From Ostrinia nubilalis (lineage: Eukaryota; Arthropoda; Insecta; Lepidoptera; Crambidae): a DNA stretch of 64,000 bases. The stretch lies in the NCBI RefSeq assembly GCF_963855985.1, contig NC_087106.1, positions 2,215,001 through 2,279,000 on the forward strand. The letters are read 5' to 3'. Shown one piece after another: positions 12,601-19,885 of the stretch. The first letter of the stretch is position 1, and each line of letters starts with the position of its first letter. The position numbers and the translations under genes are program-made. The notes under the pieces were generated by a model that was not told the origin of the DNA, did not search any database, and saw only the letters and a list, made by a program, of their open reading frames with translations.

Positions 12601-15168
12601 ATTATTTCCAGGAGTCCTCCTCAACAACTTCGTGGAAGCCGCCACAGCCTTAACCAAAGGCAAGAGCATCACCAAGCCTCTCCGTCTGTTCTCCGCCCAC
12701 GACTTCAACATTGGAGCCCTAATGGAGGTGGCCAAGGTGAAGAGTGACCAGAGCATCCCGGAGTATGGGGCAGTATTCGCTTTGGAACTGTACAAGTCGA
12801 GGAGCACGGGAGAGTTTAGTGTTATGGTAAGTTAACGGCATAAAAAGTACACAATTTTTTAACCAAGGGAATAAAGTTCAAAACATGGTGGGAACTATAT
12901 TTCTACTGCCGTATAAAGGATGTTTAACCCTAGTTTATGGATGTTGAACCCATGCGAAAAGCTGCTGTGAGAATACCACAGTTCCTTCCTACAAGGTGAG
13001 TGATGGAGCACCGTGGTCGTTTTGATGGGTGAGCCTACATAACCTACCCTGTCACCGGAGGGTAAGTATTTGAACACCAGAGTAACTCACGAAATGCTGA
13101 CCATAGGTACCTATACATAAACACTATAAATATTTAAACAAATACCATGACTATAGCTCATAAGATGATGGCCATTAGGACAGAGAAGTTCTCAAGTAGC
13201 GCCCATACACCGAAAGACGTAGGTGTAGCCTGGCCATCCTCTCGGTTGACTGATGACCTGGGGAGGATGAAAAAAATCTGCTGTTGTTGTGAAAAACTTC
13301 GGCCTGATCATCACTTTCCATCAGGTGAGATCCCGGCTAAATTCTTCCTCGTTGAGGATTAAAAAATCTTAGAGCATCACCAAGCCTCTCCGTCTGTTCT
13401 CCGCCAATGACTTCAATATTGGAGCCCTAATGGAGGTGGCCAAGGTGAAGAGTGACCAGAGCATCCCGGAGTACGGGGCAGTATTCGCTTTGGAGCTGTA
13501 CAAGTCGAGGAGCACGGGAGAGTTTAGTGTTATGGTAAGTTAACGGCATAAAAAGTACACAATTTTTGAACCTTAAGACAAGGGAATAAAGTTCAAAACA
13601 TGGTGGGAACTATATTTCCACTGCCGTATAGTGATTAGTTTATGGATGTTGAACCCATGCGAAAAGCTGCTGTGGGAATACCACAGTTCCTTCCTACATG
13701 ATGAGTGATGGAGCACCGTGGTCGTTTTGATGGGTGAGCCTACATAACCTACCCTGTCACCGGAGGGTAAGTATTTGAACACCAGAGTAACTCACGAAAT
13801 GCTGACCATAGGTACCTATACATAAACACTATAAATATTTAAACAAATACCATGACTATAGCTCATAAGAAGATGGCCATTAGGACAGAGAAGTTCTCAA
13901 GTAGCGCCCATACACCGAAAGACGTAGGTGTAGCCTGGCCTTCCTCTCGGTTGACTGATGACCTGGGGAGGATGAAAAAAATCTGCTGTTGTTGTGAAAA
14001 ACTTCGGCCTGATCATCACTTTCCATCAGGTGAGATCCCGGCTAAATTCTTCCTCGTTGAGGATTAAAAAATCTTAGAGCATCACCAAGCCTCTCCGTCT
14101 GTTCTCCGCCCACGACTTCAACATTGGAGCCCTAATGGAGGTGGCCAAGGTGAAGAGTGACCAGAGCATCCCGGAGTACGGGGCAGTATTCGCTTTGGAA
14201 CTGTACAAGTCGAGGAGCACGGGAGAGTTTAGTGTTATGGTAAGTTAGACAGCTGATTGATTGGTTTATGTGGGTGTTGATCGTATACAAAAAGTTGCTG
14301 TAGGAACCCCACAGGCGAATGACGGAGCACCGGAGCGGTTTTAGTGATTCGTACCTATTCCTTTTCCTTCTGACTTGGTGAGCCCGACATAACCTAGGCC
14401 GTCCTCGCGGGATAGGTATGCAATTTAATGCATTTTCCTCGACAAAAAAGTACAATGTAAACTCTTTATAACGTTACTCGATATTACGCGATAAATTGCT
14501 TAAAACGTGTTATTTCTTAACTTTTTTGGTTTGCCTTCTTTTATATCTGCTTTACCGTGTCACTCCATTTAACGACCTTTATCTATAAACGTTGAAAAAT
14601 GCTCAGTCCCTTGAGTATCGTAATTCATGTAGAGAATTGACGACCACACATCGAAAGGCGTAGGTCCACTCGGTAGCCTGATGACCTGCGGAAGGTCAAG
14701 GAAATTGGCTGTAGTGGAAAACTTAACACTTTCCCGGAAAGTAACCCAGACACAATAGAAGTTTAATTGTTATGACGGCTATAGCAGTTCACTGTCCAGG
14801 AAAGTGTTAAGGGGGAGGCCTATGTCCAGCCATGGCGACTATGTTTCAACTCAGAATAAAACATTCTAAACTTGGAACATCACACTAACGGTAGATGTTA
14901 AGCAGGTCCAAGAGCATTTTTAACCCAGATTTTAACCCAAAGCGGCGCTGTAGTGTCATAGTGATGTGAATACATTTTTATCCTCAATTTTCTTTTCCAG
15001 CCGGTGTACCTGCCACAGGCTGGCGAGTTCCCAGCCAGCCCACTCCACATCTACGGCTGCGAAACCGAACAGTACTGCAATTTCGAGAAGTTTAAGGAAA
15101 TGACCAAGCAGTACCTTCTGCCTGAGAGGGAATTCTACACGCTCTGTGGCATCAAAACCGAATTATAA
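553..15168 (+). CDS. secreted histidine acid phosphatase (venom/prostatic acid phosphatase-like), 8 coding exons
   Basis: Joined coding exons are 553-663, 3671-3781, 6467-6613, 9692-9802, 11242-11424, 11796-11916, 12612-12826 and 15001-15168. They total 1167 bases, giving 388 residues plus TAA. All introns are GT-AG; the phase is 0 except between exons 6 and 7, which is phase 1. Residues 1-19 form a hydrophobic signal peptide. RHGERTP at 40-46 supplies the nucleophile His41; RSTDKERT begins at Arg111 (phosphate binding); HD at 291-292 supplies the proton donor. These define the branch-2 histidine phosphatase family, which hydrolyses phosphomonoesters at acid pH. Asn62 (NLT) and Asn203 (NFT) are N-glycosylation sequons. 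Mature cysteines lie at 167, 353, 359 and 382. There is no C-terminal membrane segment, so the product should be soluble, in the secretory or lysosomal route. Length fits insect relatives (about 390). The protein ends in KTEL. Substrate and tissue cannot be told from sequence. Confidence 0.93.
673..880 (+). mobile_element. RTE-type retrotransposon 3' end, family A
   Basis: Matches the other family A tails in this window: CGACCTCATAAAGGTAGC, then GTTCAGCTGTGGACGTCC, ending GGCTGAAATGATGATGATG. It starts nine bases after the exon 1 donor. Confidence 0.85.
918..1012 (+). mobile_element. RTE-type 3' end, family B (degraded)
   Basis: Contains the family B words GGGCAGCGCAAGACCGGTCG and a decayed GTGGACATCGTTTGG tail. 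Confidence 0.7.
1015..1172 (+). repeat. LINE-type 3' tail repeat (CTTCTTCTCAGCAC family)
   Basis: Shares TGACTGAGTTTCTTGCG, CTTCTTCTCAGCAC, GTGGTAGGGT and AAGTGCTTTTTAAA with copies at 2360, 6272, 35245 (minus) and 62425. Confidence 0.75.
1190..1576 (+). pseudogene. C-terminal end of a non-LTR retrotransposon polyprotein with zinc finger
   Basis: The frame includes [31 protein letters not shown] and [20 protein letters not shown], the usual tail of a LINE reverse-transcriptase protein. One in-frame TAA at 1463 is followed in the same frame by a CPHC zinc-finger segment ([20 protein letters not shown]) and a terminal TAG at 1574. The 3' end runs into a CATCAT repeat at about 1614-1636. The copy is truncated and inactive. 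Confidence 0.8.
1614..1640 (+). repeat. ATC microsatellite, retrotransposon tail
   Basis: A short run of ATC/CAT triplets follows the preceding LINE fragment, as its 3' simple-repeat tail. Confidence 0.7.
1690..2355 (+). other. intron 1, no recognisable feature
   Basis: AT-rich intronic DNA. I see no exon, RNA gene or clear repeat. Confidence 0.5.
2360..2535 (+). repeat. LINE-type 3' tail repeat (CTTCTTCTCAGCAC family)
   Basis: Second copy, with GTGACTGAGTTTGTTGCG, CTTCTTCTCAGCAC and GAGACATGTAGAGGCTCC. The same extended form occurs inverted at 35245-35370. Confidence 0.75.
2921..3373. mobile_element. mariner-type MITE, 26-bp TIR, TA target
   Basis: The left end CAGTCGCGGAATGAAAAGG and the right end are inverted copies with one mismatch over about 26 bp (CAGTC[G/A]CGGAATGAAAAGGTTCG...). 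Both are flanked by TA. There is no coding capacity. Confidence 0.8.
3482..3604 (-). mobile_element. RTE-type 3' end, family A
   Basis: Begins with CATCATCATCATTTCAGCC and continues GGACGTCCACTGCTGACC, the reverse complement of the family A tail. Confidence 0.85.
3671..3781 (+). CDS. acid phosphatase exon 2, catalytic RHGERTP
   Basis: The acceptor TTCCAG and donor GTAAGT bound 37 codons in phase 0. The exon starts VNRHGERTP, carrying the nucleophilic histidine and two catalytic-site arginines, and includes the NLT glycosylation sequon. Confidence 0.93.
3790..4598 (+). other. intron 2, no recognisable feature
   Basis: AT-rich intron sequence without exons or obvious repeats. Confidence 0.5.
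4913..5064 (+). mobile_element. hairpin-tRNA retroposon, short copy, 13-bp target duplication
   Basis: Bounded by TATGACACATTAT at 4900-4912 and 5065-5077. A left body shared with 48700-48758 is followed by a tRNA-like remnant (4992-5028). Twenty-four-base arms, ATAAATAACTTGAAAAAATC and its complement, flank the remnant. It ends in an A-run. Confidence 0.8.
4992..5028 (+). pseudogene. tRNA remnant: acceptor stem joined to T-arm
   Basis: GTCTAAG, then a T-arm with GGGTTCAATTCCCGC, then CTTAGGC and A. The D-arm and anticodon arm present in the copy at 48979 are missing. Confidence 0.75.
5540..6270 (+). other. intron 2, no recognisable feature
   Basis: AT-rich. There are several AACAGGAAA/TTTCCTG words at 5765-5870 but no defined element. 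Confidence 0.45.
6272..6322 (+). repeat. fragment of the CTTCTTCTCAGCAC repeat
   Basis: About 50 bases, CAGCGCTTCTTCTCAGCACT and AATGTTTGTCTC, match the copy at 2360. Confidence 0.6.
6467..6613 (+). CDS. acid phosphatase exon 3, RSTD motif
   Basis: The acceptor TTCTTAG and donor GTATGT bound 49 codons in phase 0. The exon carries GKFLRQRYG, then [10 protein letters not shown], the conserved phosphate-binding arginine segment of the family. Confidence 0.92.
6628..7152. mobile_element. MITE with 37-bp imperfect TIR, 14 bp after the exon 3 donor
   Basis: The left end ATACACTCAACATCAAATAA and the right end are inverted copies over about 37 bases with four mismatches, including CATCAAATAAA and CGCACCT. 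Both ends abut TA-rich sequence. Noncoding. Confidence 0.75.
7231..7631. repeat. GGTTACGG-rich repeat, possible hAT-type ends
   Basis: Dense GGTTACGGATAT and TTTCGGTTACGG words occur in two clusters (7240-7345 and 7530-7615). The outer ends are CAGGGCAT and ATCCCTG, suggesting a decayed hAT-like element. No 8-bp duplication was found. Confidence 0.5.
7785..8216. mobile_element. MITE with inverted ATGAGGGCTATC ends, expanded by a tandem repeat
   Basis: The ends ATGAGGGCTATC and GATAGCCCTCAT enclose a GC-richer core that contains the 109-bp tandem array listed separately. Confidence 0.85.
7831..8192 (+). repeat. 109-bp tandem repeat, three full copies plus a partial
   Basis: TGACAGGACCTTACTCTACA starts at 7831, 7940, 8049 and 8158, an exact 109-bp period. 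Units differ by one or two bases. Each unit holds CAGTGGCGC and GCGCCACTG as internal inverted words. Confidence 0.95.
8362..8461. mobile_element. Harbinger-type MITE (GGCTGAGTTGCACCA family), copy 1
   Basis: The ends GGCTGGGTTGCACCA and TGGTGCAACTCAGC(C) are flanked by TTA on both sides. One of eight related copies in the window. Confidence 0.85.
8874..9054. mobile_element. foldback MITE with about 77-bp arms
   Basis: The left arm (AATGAGGGTTTGCGCGATTG, then CCGCCAGATGGCAATACG) is repeated inverted from about 8980 to 9054, with only a few mismatches. A spacer of about 25 bases contains GACATATCTGTCAATG. Confidence 0.9.
9446..9568 (+). mobile_element. CGCCCGTATTCAC-type MITE, degraded copy
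   Basis: Shares GAACGCACAGCGTTGAATAG, CTCTGTGATTGGTTCG and GTGAGACCTCATAGTA with intact copies at 32485 and 62271. The terminal repeats have decayed. Confidence 0.75.
9692..9802 (+). CDS. acid phosphatase exon 4
   Basis: The acceptor AAACAG and donor GTAAGT bound 37 codons in phase 0. The exon encodes MAALYPPE followed by [10 protein letters not shown], both typical of the insect acid phosphatase family just after the RSTD helix. Confidence 0.92.
9832..10023. mobile_element. MITE with 22-bp TIR in intron 4
   Basis: Left ACTTATCAACCTGGAAAGGG is repeated inverted on the right (CCCTTTCCGAGTTGATAAGT) with two mismatches. The core is GC-richer. It starts 29 bases after the exon 4 donor. Confidence 0.75.
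10147..10350 (+). mobile_element. non-autonomous Helitron (Lep1-like)
   Basis: Starts near CTACTAATATTATAATTGCG. The 3' end has the hairpin-forming CGCGGGTGAAGCCGCGGG and terminates in AAGCTAG, as in lepidopteran mini-Helitrons. Confidence 0.8.
10360..11230 (+). other. intron 4, no recognisable feature
   Basis: Very AT-rich. No exon or repeat recognised. Confidence 0.5.
11242..11424 (+). CDS. acid phosphatase exon 5
   Basis: The acceptor CTCCAG and donor GTAATG bound 61 codons in phase 0. The exon starts [10 protein letters not shown] with the first mature cysteine and covers the helical lid region, with one NFT sequon. Confidence 0.92.
11500..11645 (+). mobile_element. RTE-type 3' end, family A
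   Basis: Contains CGACCTCATAAAGGTAGC, GGAGGCCTGTGTTCAGCAGT and a decayed AATGATAATG tail. Confidence 0.85.
11796..11916 (+). CDS. acid phosphatase exon 6
   Basis: The acceptor TTACAG and donor GTATGT bound 40 codons plus one base, so the exon ends in phase 1. It encodes LDIPEWAKP, matching the family's LPEWA segment, and ends in a glycine-rich turn completed by exon 7. Confidence 0.92.
11958..12104. repeat. possible short inverted element in intron 6
   Basis: GTGGAAACGA at 11958 and TCGTTTCCAC at 12095-12104 are inverted ends about 147 bp apart. Confidence 0.35.
12129..12190. repeat. perfect 29-bp hairpin in intron 6
   Basis: The arms 12129-12157 and 12162-12190 are exact inverted copies, with the four-base loop GATA. 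Confidence 0.95.
12612..12826 (+). CDS. acid phosphatase exon 7, catalytic HD
   Basis: The acceptor TTTCCAG bounds an exon of two bases plus 71 codons, with donor GTAAGT at 12827. It encodes [13 protein letters not shown] with the catalytic His291-Asp292. Its last 162 bases are repeated twice downstream in intron 7. Confidence 0.92.
12915..13080. repeat. diverged retroelement fragment inside the tandem unit
   Basis: AAAGCTGCTGTG...ACCACAG, ATGGAGCACCG and ACATAACCTA blocks recur in unit 2 (13640-13785) and in a more divergent copy at 14262-14440. A related but distinct fragment lies at 20930-21085. Confidence 0.6.
13306..13366 (+). repeat. LINE 3' tail (CCATCAGGTGAGAT family)
   Basis: CCTGATCATCACTTTCCATC, AGGTGAGATCC and TTCCTCGTTGAGGATTAAAA form a retroposon 3' end. 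Recurs at 14011-14071, 15783-15845, 39960-40085 and 51076-51154. Confidence 0.7.
13373..13534 (+). pseudogene. duplicated exon 7 fragment, copy B (HD changed to ND)
   Basis: Fifty-four open codons match the end of exon 7. They follow the AG of TCTTAG and precede an intact GTAAGT donor. The catalytic CAC codon is AAT, giving Asn-Asp; the other differences from exon 7 are synonymous. The first 53 bases of exon 7 are missing and the left border is phase 0, so it cannot replace exon 7 after exon 6, but it could be added after exon 7 in frame. No transcript evidence is available. Confidence 0.85.
14078..14239 (+). pseudogene. duplicated exon 7 fragment, copy C (HD retained)
   Basis: The structure is the same as copy B: 54 open codons after TCTTAG and before GTAAGT, but with HD intact. 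Downstream intron sequence differs from the other two copies. It could be a cassette exon or simply a relic of tandem duplication. Confidence 0.85.
14262..14450. repeat. diverged retroelement fragment after unit 3
   Basis: Homologous to 12915-13080 (AAAGTTGCTGTAGGAACCCC, CGGAGCACCGG, GACATAACCTAGG) but clearly older than the tandem copies. Confidence 0.55.
14640..14856 (+). mobile_element. RTE-type 3' end, degraded, split by a small MITE
   Basis: Family words flank the insertion: GATGACCTGCGGAAGGTCAA and GTGGAAAACT to the left, GGGGGAGGCCTATGTCCAGC to the right. Confidence 0.7.
14727..14806. mobile_element. 80-bp MITE flanked by TTAA (piggyBac-like)
   Basis: The ends CACTTTCCCGGA and TCCAGGAAAGTG are inverted with one mismatch, directly flanked by TTAA at 14723-14726 and 14807-14810. 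Inserted in an RTE fragment. Confidence 0.8.
15001..15168 (+). CDS. acid phosphatase exon 8 (last coding exon)
   Basis: The acceptor TTTTCCAG precedes 55 codons and TAA. The exon holds three cysteines (353, 359, 382), which probably form the C-terminal disulphides known in this family, and ends in KTEL. Confidence 0.92.
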   Translation, partial: PVYLPQAGEFPASPLHIYGCETEQYCNFEKFKEMTKQYLLPEREFYTLCGIKTEL

Positions 15169-15236
15169 GACAACTTGAGTATTATTTGTGCTGTGGTTTA
15201 GTTAGTTTAATTTTATGTTAAAGTTAACAGTAGGTA

Positions 15237-15260
15237 AATAAATAGTGTAATATCAATAAA
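15237..15260 (+). terminator. polyadenylation signals of the acid phosphatase gene
   Basis: Two AATAAA hexamers, at 15237-15242 and 15255-15260, lie 70-90 bases after the stop codon. The 3' UTR is probably about 100 bases, with cleavage near 15275. Confidence 0.7.
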
Positions 15261-15377
15261 AATAATATCGCCAAAAATACTTTTAATAGAATTTGTCGAC
15301 TAGACGTTCCGCGTTTCGTTAATTCTACTCTTTATCGTTTAGTGGCTGGTAATATGATTGGCAAAGTTAGCCAAATC

Positions 15378-15706
15378 TATACTAATATAATATTATAGGT
15401 AAATGCGAAAGTAACTCTGTCTGTCTGTCTGTCTCTCTTTCACGCCTAAATCACTGAACCGATTTTGAGGAAATATAATATTATAAATGCGAAAGTAACT
15501 CTGTCTGTCTGTCTGTCTGTCTATCTCTCGTTCACGCCTAAACCACTGAACCGATTATGATGAAATTTGGCATAGAGATATTTTGAGTCCCGGGAAAGGA
15601 CATAGGATAATTATTATCCCGGTTTTTGAAACAGGAACGCGCGTGATAAAGTTTTTCTGTGAAAGACAAAATTCCACGCGGGCGAAGCCGCAGGCGGAAA
15701 GCTAGT
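15378..15706 (+). mobile_element. non-autonomous Helitron with duplicated 5' end
   Basis: The 5' part (AATATTATA, AAATGCGAAAGTAACTCTGT, TGTC repeats, CTGAACCGATT) occurs twice, at 15390 and 15478. It is followed by a single 3' end with GCGGGCGAAGCCGCAGGCGG and GCTAG. Confidence 0.85.
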
Positions 15707-15709
15707 AGC

Positions 15710-17555
15710 TTATAACGGAATTAGTAAATGACTAAATGACAATTTAATAACAAAAAAGGTTTTCTATTGTTTGTTCGGCTTTATTGATCATCGCTTTCCA
15801 TCAGGTGAGATGCAGGATTGCAGGCTCATCCTCCTCTTTGTGGTTAAAATTACACCATTATGTTACCAGTAAACGATAAAAAGTATAGAAACCCAAATGT
15901 TTTATCTTACAAGTTGGTAATTTAATTAGTAAAACACGTAAATTGACCTGGATTCCTCTGAAATGCTTCAATTAAATTTGAATTACGACTATAGGAATAG
16001 GAATTATAATCTACTTCAATCTGAGGTCAAGGTTTTCGTGTATAGTATAAATCATACAGACGACGGTGCATCAAGCAAAACGCTATGGAAATTGAATCTT
16101 AATGTTCTTGCAATAAGAGCATTGTATAGTCTGATGTATTTTCGCTCGCTGTACAAGTGTACATAGAAGAAAAAAACTTAATTTTATAAATTATCCAACA
16201 ATCAAGTATTTTCTGGGATATTGTTTTTATTGCTTTAGTAAAACTTATAGGAAATTCTAAAAACAAAAAAAATGTGTTGCCGGGAGTATTTAAGTTGTAT
16301 TTTTTTAGTATAATTTTTATTTATTAAATAATACTCGTAGGTCGTGATTTTAAAAGAGATTTACTTACCAATTTACAGCTGTTCTATCATCTTGAAGTAC
16401 ATAATGTATCAATTTAATACAAGAATATAAAAATAAGAATATAATAATATTATAATAAAAATAAACATACCTACCTACTCCGCTAGTAATATAATTAAAA
16501 CAAAAATGAAATTCTTCGCCTCTTACGATTAATTAATATTAATATTATGTGCCTAAAGGTTATAAAAATATAGGATAAATCGAGGGCCTACTTAATGAAT
16601 TATTTTATTTTATTTATATTTTTATTCATTTTAATATGCATTTGTATGTAACTCACGGCAGCAAAAAGTCTGTGATATGTTGTAAGTTTAAGAAATAAAA
16701 AACGTAATATATTACTAAACAAGATATTTTATTTATAAACTAAGCATTGAAATTAAAAATGAAAAAAAAAACGTGATGATGTGACAAAAAGTTCCTACAT
16801 TCACCAATAGATGGCGCCGCACAAACCTGTATCGCGGTATCGAAGTTTTCACCGCGCGAGAGGTAAATACGAATATTGAGTGAGTACACTTGACTGCGGT
16901 CCCCGAGCACAGGTAATGTTGTCGGACGTCTATTGTCTTCACTCTGCTGGAGACACCGCAGTCCAAGCCCCATTTTAGACAAAATTGGTCTAATTTTTTG
17001 TAAAGAAAGCCTAGTTCTAATATCTATACCGAATTCAATTTAAAGACATTTTTGCAATCGATCGATCGATTTGATGCTAATTTTCTTGTTATCAAAAAGC
17101 GTAAGGAACTGGTAGGAAGGAAGAGAATGCCTTACAGCATTAAAGTTCGCCGTGTGTATCAATTTATGTGGCATTAAATAGTAAATAATTAAATAAAATC
17201 TGTACCTACGTGCGGCATATCCATCTTAAACTTAAACTGTAACATCTTAAACTCTGTAATAAATGCCTTTTTTATTTCGGGCATTTTACATAAATGTCCA
17301 TCAGTCCCATCATCATAACCTAACAACTTATAAAGATAAAAGAAACTAAGATACAAAACAGAACAGATGATAGGTATACTTAAAAAACTATTCATATAAA
17401 TGATGAATAGTTTCATGATGGAGTCATCGAAACCATTTTAGATACAAGTTTAGCAGCGTTTTATGTTTTATGCAGTTTGTGATATAATATGTAGTTGTGT
17501 GTGTTATAGTTGGAAAAATCTCCACATCAGATGCTGAGGTAAATGTAGTTGACTA
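15710..17555 (+). other. intergenic AT-rich DNA, mostly featureless
   Basis: Holds a LINE 3' tail at 15783-15845 and otherwise nothing recognisable. Short ORFs here have no recognisable content. A GC-richer patch at 16810-16980 is unexplained. Confidence 0.5.
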
Positions 17556-17558
17556 TGT

Positions 17559-17665
17559 CCGTTTTCACCATCAATCCCTAACTTTTATGTGACTCCTTTG
17601 GTAACACATAACAGGAATTTTGTTTTCTTAGGGGTCACTTAAATAATAGATATAGGTGAAAACGG
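17559..17665. mobile_element. short MITE (CCGTTTTCACC ends)
   Basis: CCGTTTTCACC and GGTGAAAACGG are inverted ends 107 bp apart, with inner words GTGACTCCT and AGGGGTCAC also inverted. Confidence 0.65.
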
Positions 17666-17669
17666 GTAT

Positions 17670-18865
17670 AAGTCAAGGTTCATGACCAACTTATACCTAA
17701 TCACAGATTACGTGACAATTCCACAACCTCCTAAGTCTCATAACAGTAGCCAATCATCATAAAGGTGAACCGCAACCCTCAAACCTCCCAATCCTCGCAT
17801 CAAATCGGTCCGTATCAACTACGGACAGTATCCGTAATTCCGTATATCCGTAAACCGTTACAATAACATCTGACAAGGGTACGGTTATTACATTGTCAAA
17901 TTGCTGTGAACACGGACCCTCGTCAGCCACCAGAATTAGCCCCTTCAAGGCTTTGTACCTTTTCGCGCCTTTAAAACGGCCTGCGTTTATTCCTGGACCT
18001 TCTTTTAGGTTTTAAATGGTTTACAGAATTTTCATATGACTAACGGGCATTAGGATTATTTAGGTATGTAGGTACTCTTACATAGAAGCTTAATTTCCCT
18101 AAATATCGGATTCTTAGTGCCTGCCCCTGGGCTAATATTACTTAGGGGCCCACCTAATTAAGTACTCAAAGTATAGAGAAAAAATGAGAATCCACGGGGC
18201 CCTGGGCTGAAGCCCAAAAAGCCATTATGGTAGATCCGGCCCTGGATTCTTATCAAAATCTTAAACCTGCCTAGGCTTTTCTTGTGTGCAGATTTATTGA
18301 GTGTACGAGTACCAGTCGACATTTATAGCGTTTACTTATTCGTCCGTTGAAAGTTCAATAATAATTCTAGAAAGAGTGTACTTAACTATAATGTTCTCTA
18401 AGATCCCTTAAACCATTACTCGTATTAGTTCATCATCATCATCAACTATAGTTACTTACATTTAAAAAATCTCACAAAGCGGCGAGAGATTTTCAAATCA
18501 AATTCAATATTATGCCTAATTTCCATTTTGGATATTCATTTAGCTGTCACAAATGAGATACCAAAACCCGTATTTGTTACCATAATGAATATTTAGTGAA
18601 ACCACTATCCCCCTATTTAATTAACATGTCCCAAACTGTTACAAACAACCGCTAACAATCCTTTAGCGATTCTAAATTAAAAGCGCCTGGAACGGTTTAA
18701 TAGCTAAACCGCAACGATACATAAATATTATTGTTGTTTCCAAACTGCCAGGCGTTTGAACATTGCTAGCTATTCGTAAACTGGTAATCGCGGGGTGCTA
18801 TGTTAATCTGTGTCAAAGGTTTATTGTATCTTTGTTTTATCAAAGATTATCTATCACAATAATTT
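17670..18865 (+). other. intergenic, no assigned feature
   Basis: Contains GC-richer patches (17760-17990, 18120-18250) that look like old repeats, but no gene or defined element. Confidence 0.45.
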
Positions 18866-18868
18866 AAT

Positions 18869-19083
18869 CTAAATATATATAACTCAAAGGTGATTGACTG
18901 CTCAGTTGATTGACTGACTGACATAGTGATCTATCAACGCACAGCCCAAACCACTGGACGGATCGTGACGTTTGGCATGTAAGTAGATGTTATGACGTAG
19001 GCATCCGCTAAGAAAGGATTTTACGAAACTCCACCCCTAAGGGGGTAAAACGGGATCCACGCGTACGAAGTCGCGGGCGGCCA
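18869..19083 (+). mobile_element. non-autonomous Helitron, GATCCACGCGTACGAAG subfamily
   Basis: Shares ACTCAAAGGTGA, CCAAACCACTGGACGGATCG, ACGAAACTCCACCCCTAAGG and GATCCACGCGTACGAAGTCG with copies at 28285, 43351, 43570 and 63896. The CTAG end has decayed. Confidence 0.8.
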
Positions 19084-19328
19084 CTGGAGCAGTCAACATG
19101 CACTGATACATCCACAAGTCACTGTAATGTACCAACATTAAACACACTATTTGCCTAATTAAAATTTGAAACTCATACCGACTACATGCATATTAAACTA
19201 CACAAATCGGCTTGTTTACAAACTAAATTATTATTTACATGTTCATAACATAAGTTAGGTACTTTGTGCCAAACCTCAAGCGGTCCCTTTATACGTCTAG
19301 TAACGTGTGGGCATCGAAGTAAGAACTA

Positions 19329-19476
19329 ACGCCGGTATTCACAAACATTACTATGAGGTCTCACAGTGCGCGTGGACGCACAGGGTGATACACGGACCAA
19401 TGACAGAGCTCTATTCAACGCTGTGTGTTCTATTTGCTGCTTTACTTAAGCAAGTATCGTTTGTGAATAAGAGCGT
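19329..19476 (-). mobile_element. CGCCCGTATTCAC-type MITE
   Basis: The ends ACGCCGGTATTCACAAAC and GTTTGTGAATAAGAGCGT are inverted. The core carries the reverse complement of GAACGCACAGCGTTGAATAG. Confidence 0.85.
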
Positions 19477-19664
19477 AAGATTCATGTTATACACGTATAT
19501 CTAACATTCCATTGATAGAGAAAGAGAATTTTGTGAGTTTGTGTTTTGGAACCAGAGAACAGATCTTTTTTTCATCTTTCATTATTAAAGGTGTAATTTA
19601 TTAACAATGGTTATTTATTATCAAAAACATTATTTTAAACGGCATTAACACGCTATCAATCACG

Positions 19665-19885
19665 CCTGCAACTCCTGTGTAGCCAGGATCTAATGCCCGT
19701 CTTCACAATGGATGCTTAAACAGCACTGTGTGTCTACGCGCACTGTGAGACCTCATAGTACTGTTTGTGAATACGGGCGTAAAGCTTGAGCGCTTATAAA
19801 GCCACAACCAAGGCCAAGTTCGTCCCGTGGGAAAGTTGAACTGTCATTAGACCAGCGAAATTAATCAGAAGAGCATACTAAGTTA
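19665..19885 (+). repeat. GCAACTCCTGTGTAGCC repeat, interrupted by a MITE
   Basis: CTGCAACTCCTGTGTAGCCA is followed by the MITE 19693-19780. The repeat then resumes with AGCTTGA, AAAGTTGAACTGTCATT and GCGAAATTAATCAGAAGAGC. Related copies lie at 33071, 42418 and 44826 (minus). Confidence 0.65.
19693..19780 (+). mobile_element. CGCCCGTATTCAC-type MITE, internally deleted
   Basis: TGCCCGTCTTCACAA and TTTGTGAATACGGGCGT ends with GCGCACTGTGAGACCTCATA. Only 88 bp, against 142-148 bp for full copies. Confidence 0.8.

Larger units (their letters stand above)
12665..14247 (+). repeat. tandem duplication (about 705 bp) spanning part of exon 7 and intron 7
   Basis: Unit 1 is 12665-13372 (708 bp) and unit 2 is 13373-14077 (705 bp). 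A partial unit 3 runs from 14078 and loses identity just after its donor, near 14247. Each full unit starts with the last 162 bases of exon 7, continues through a diverged retroelement fragment, and ends in a LINE-type 3' tail (CCATCAGGTGAGAT, then an A-run). Identity between units is very high, so the event is recent. Confidence 0.95.

Noticed and set aside
12553..12807. Minus-strand ORF over exon 7
   Set aside because: Antisense shadow of exon 7.
13147..13362. Pair of 71-codon ORFs (also 13852-14067)
   Set aside because: Identical because they lie in the tandem duplication; they read through retroelement tails and show no family motif.
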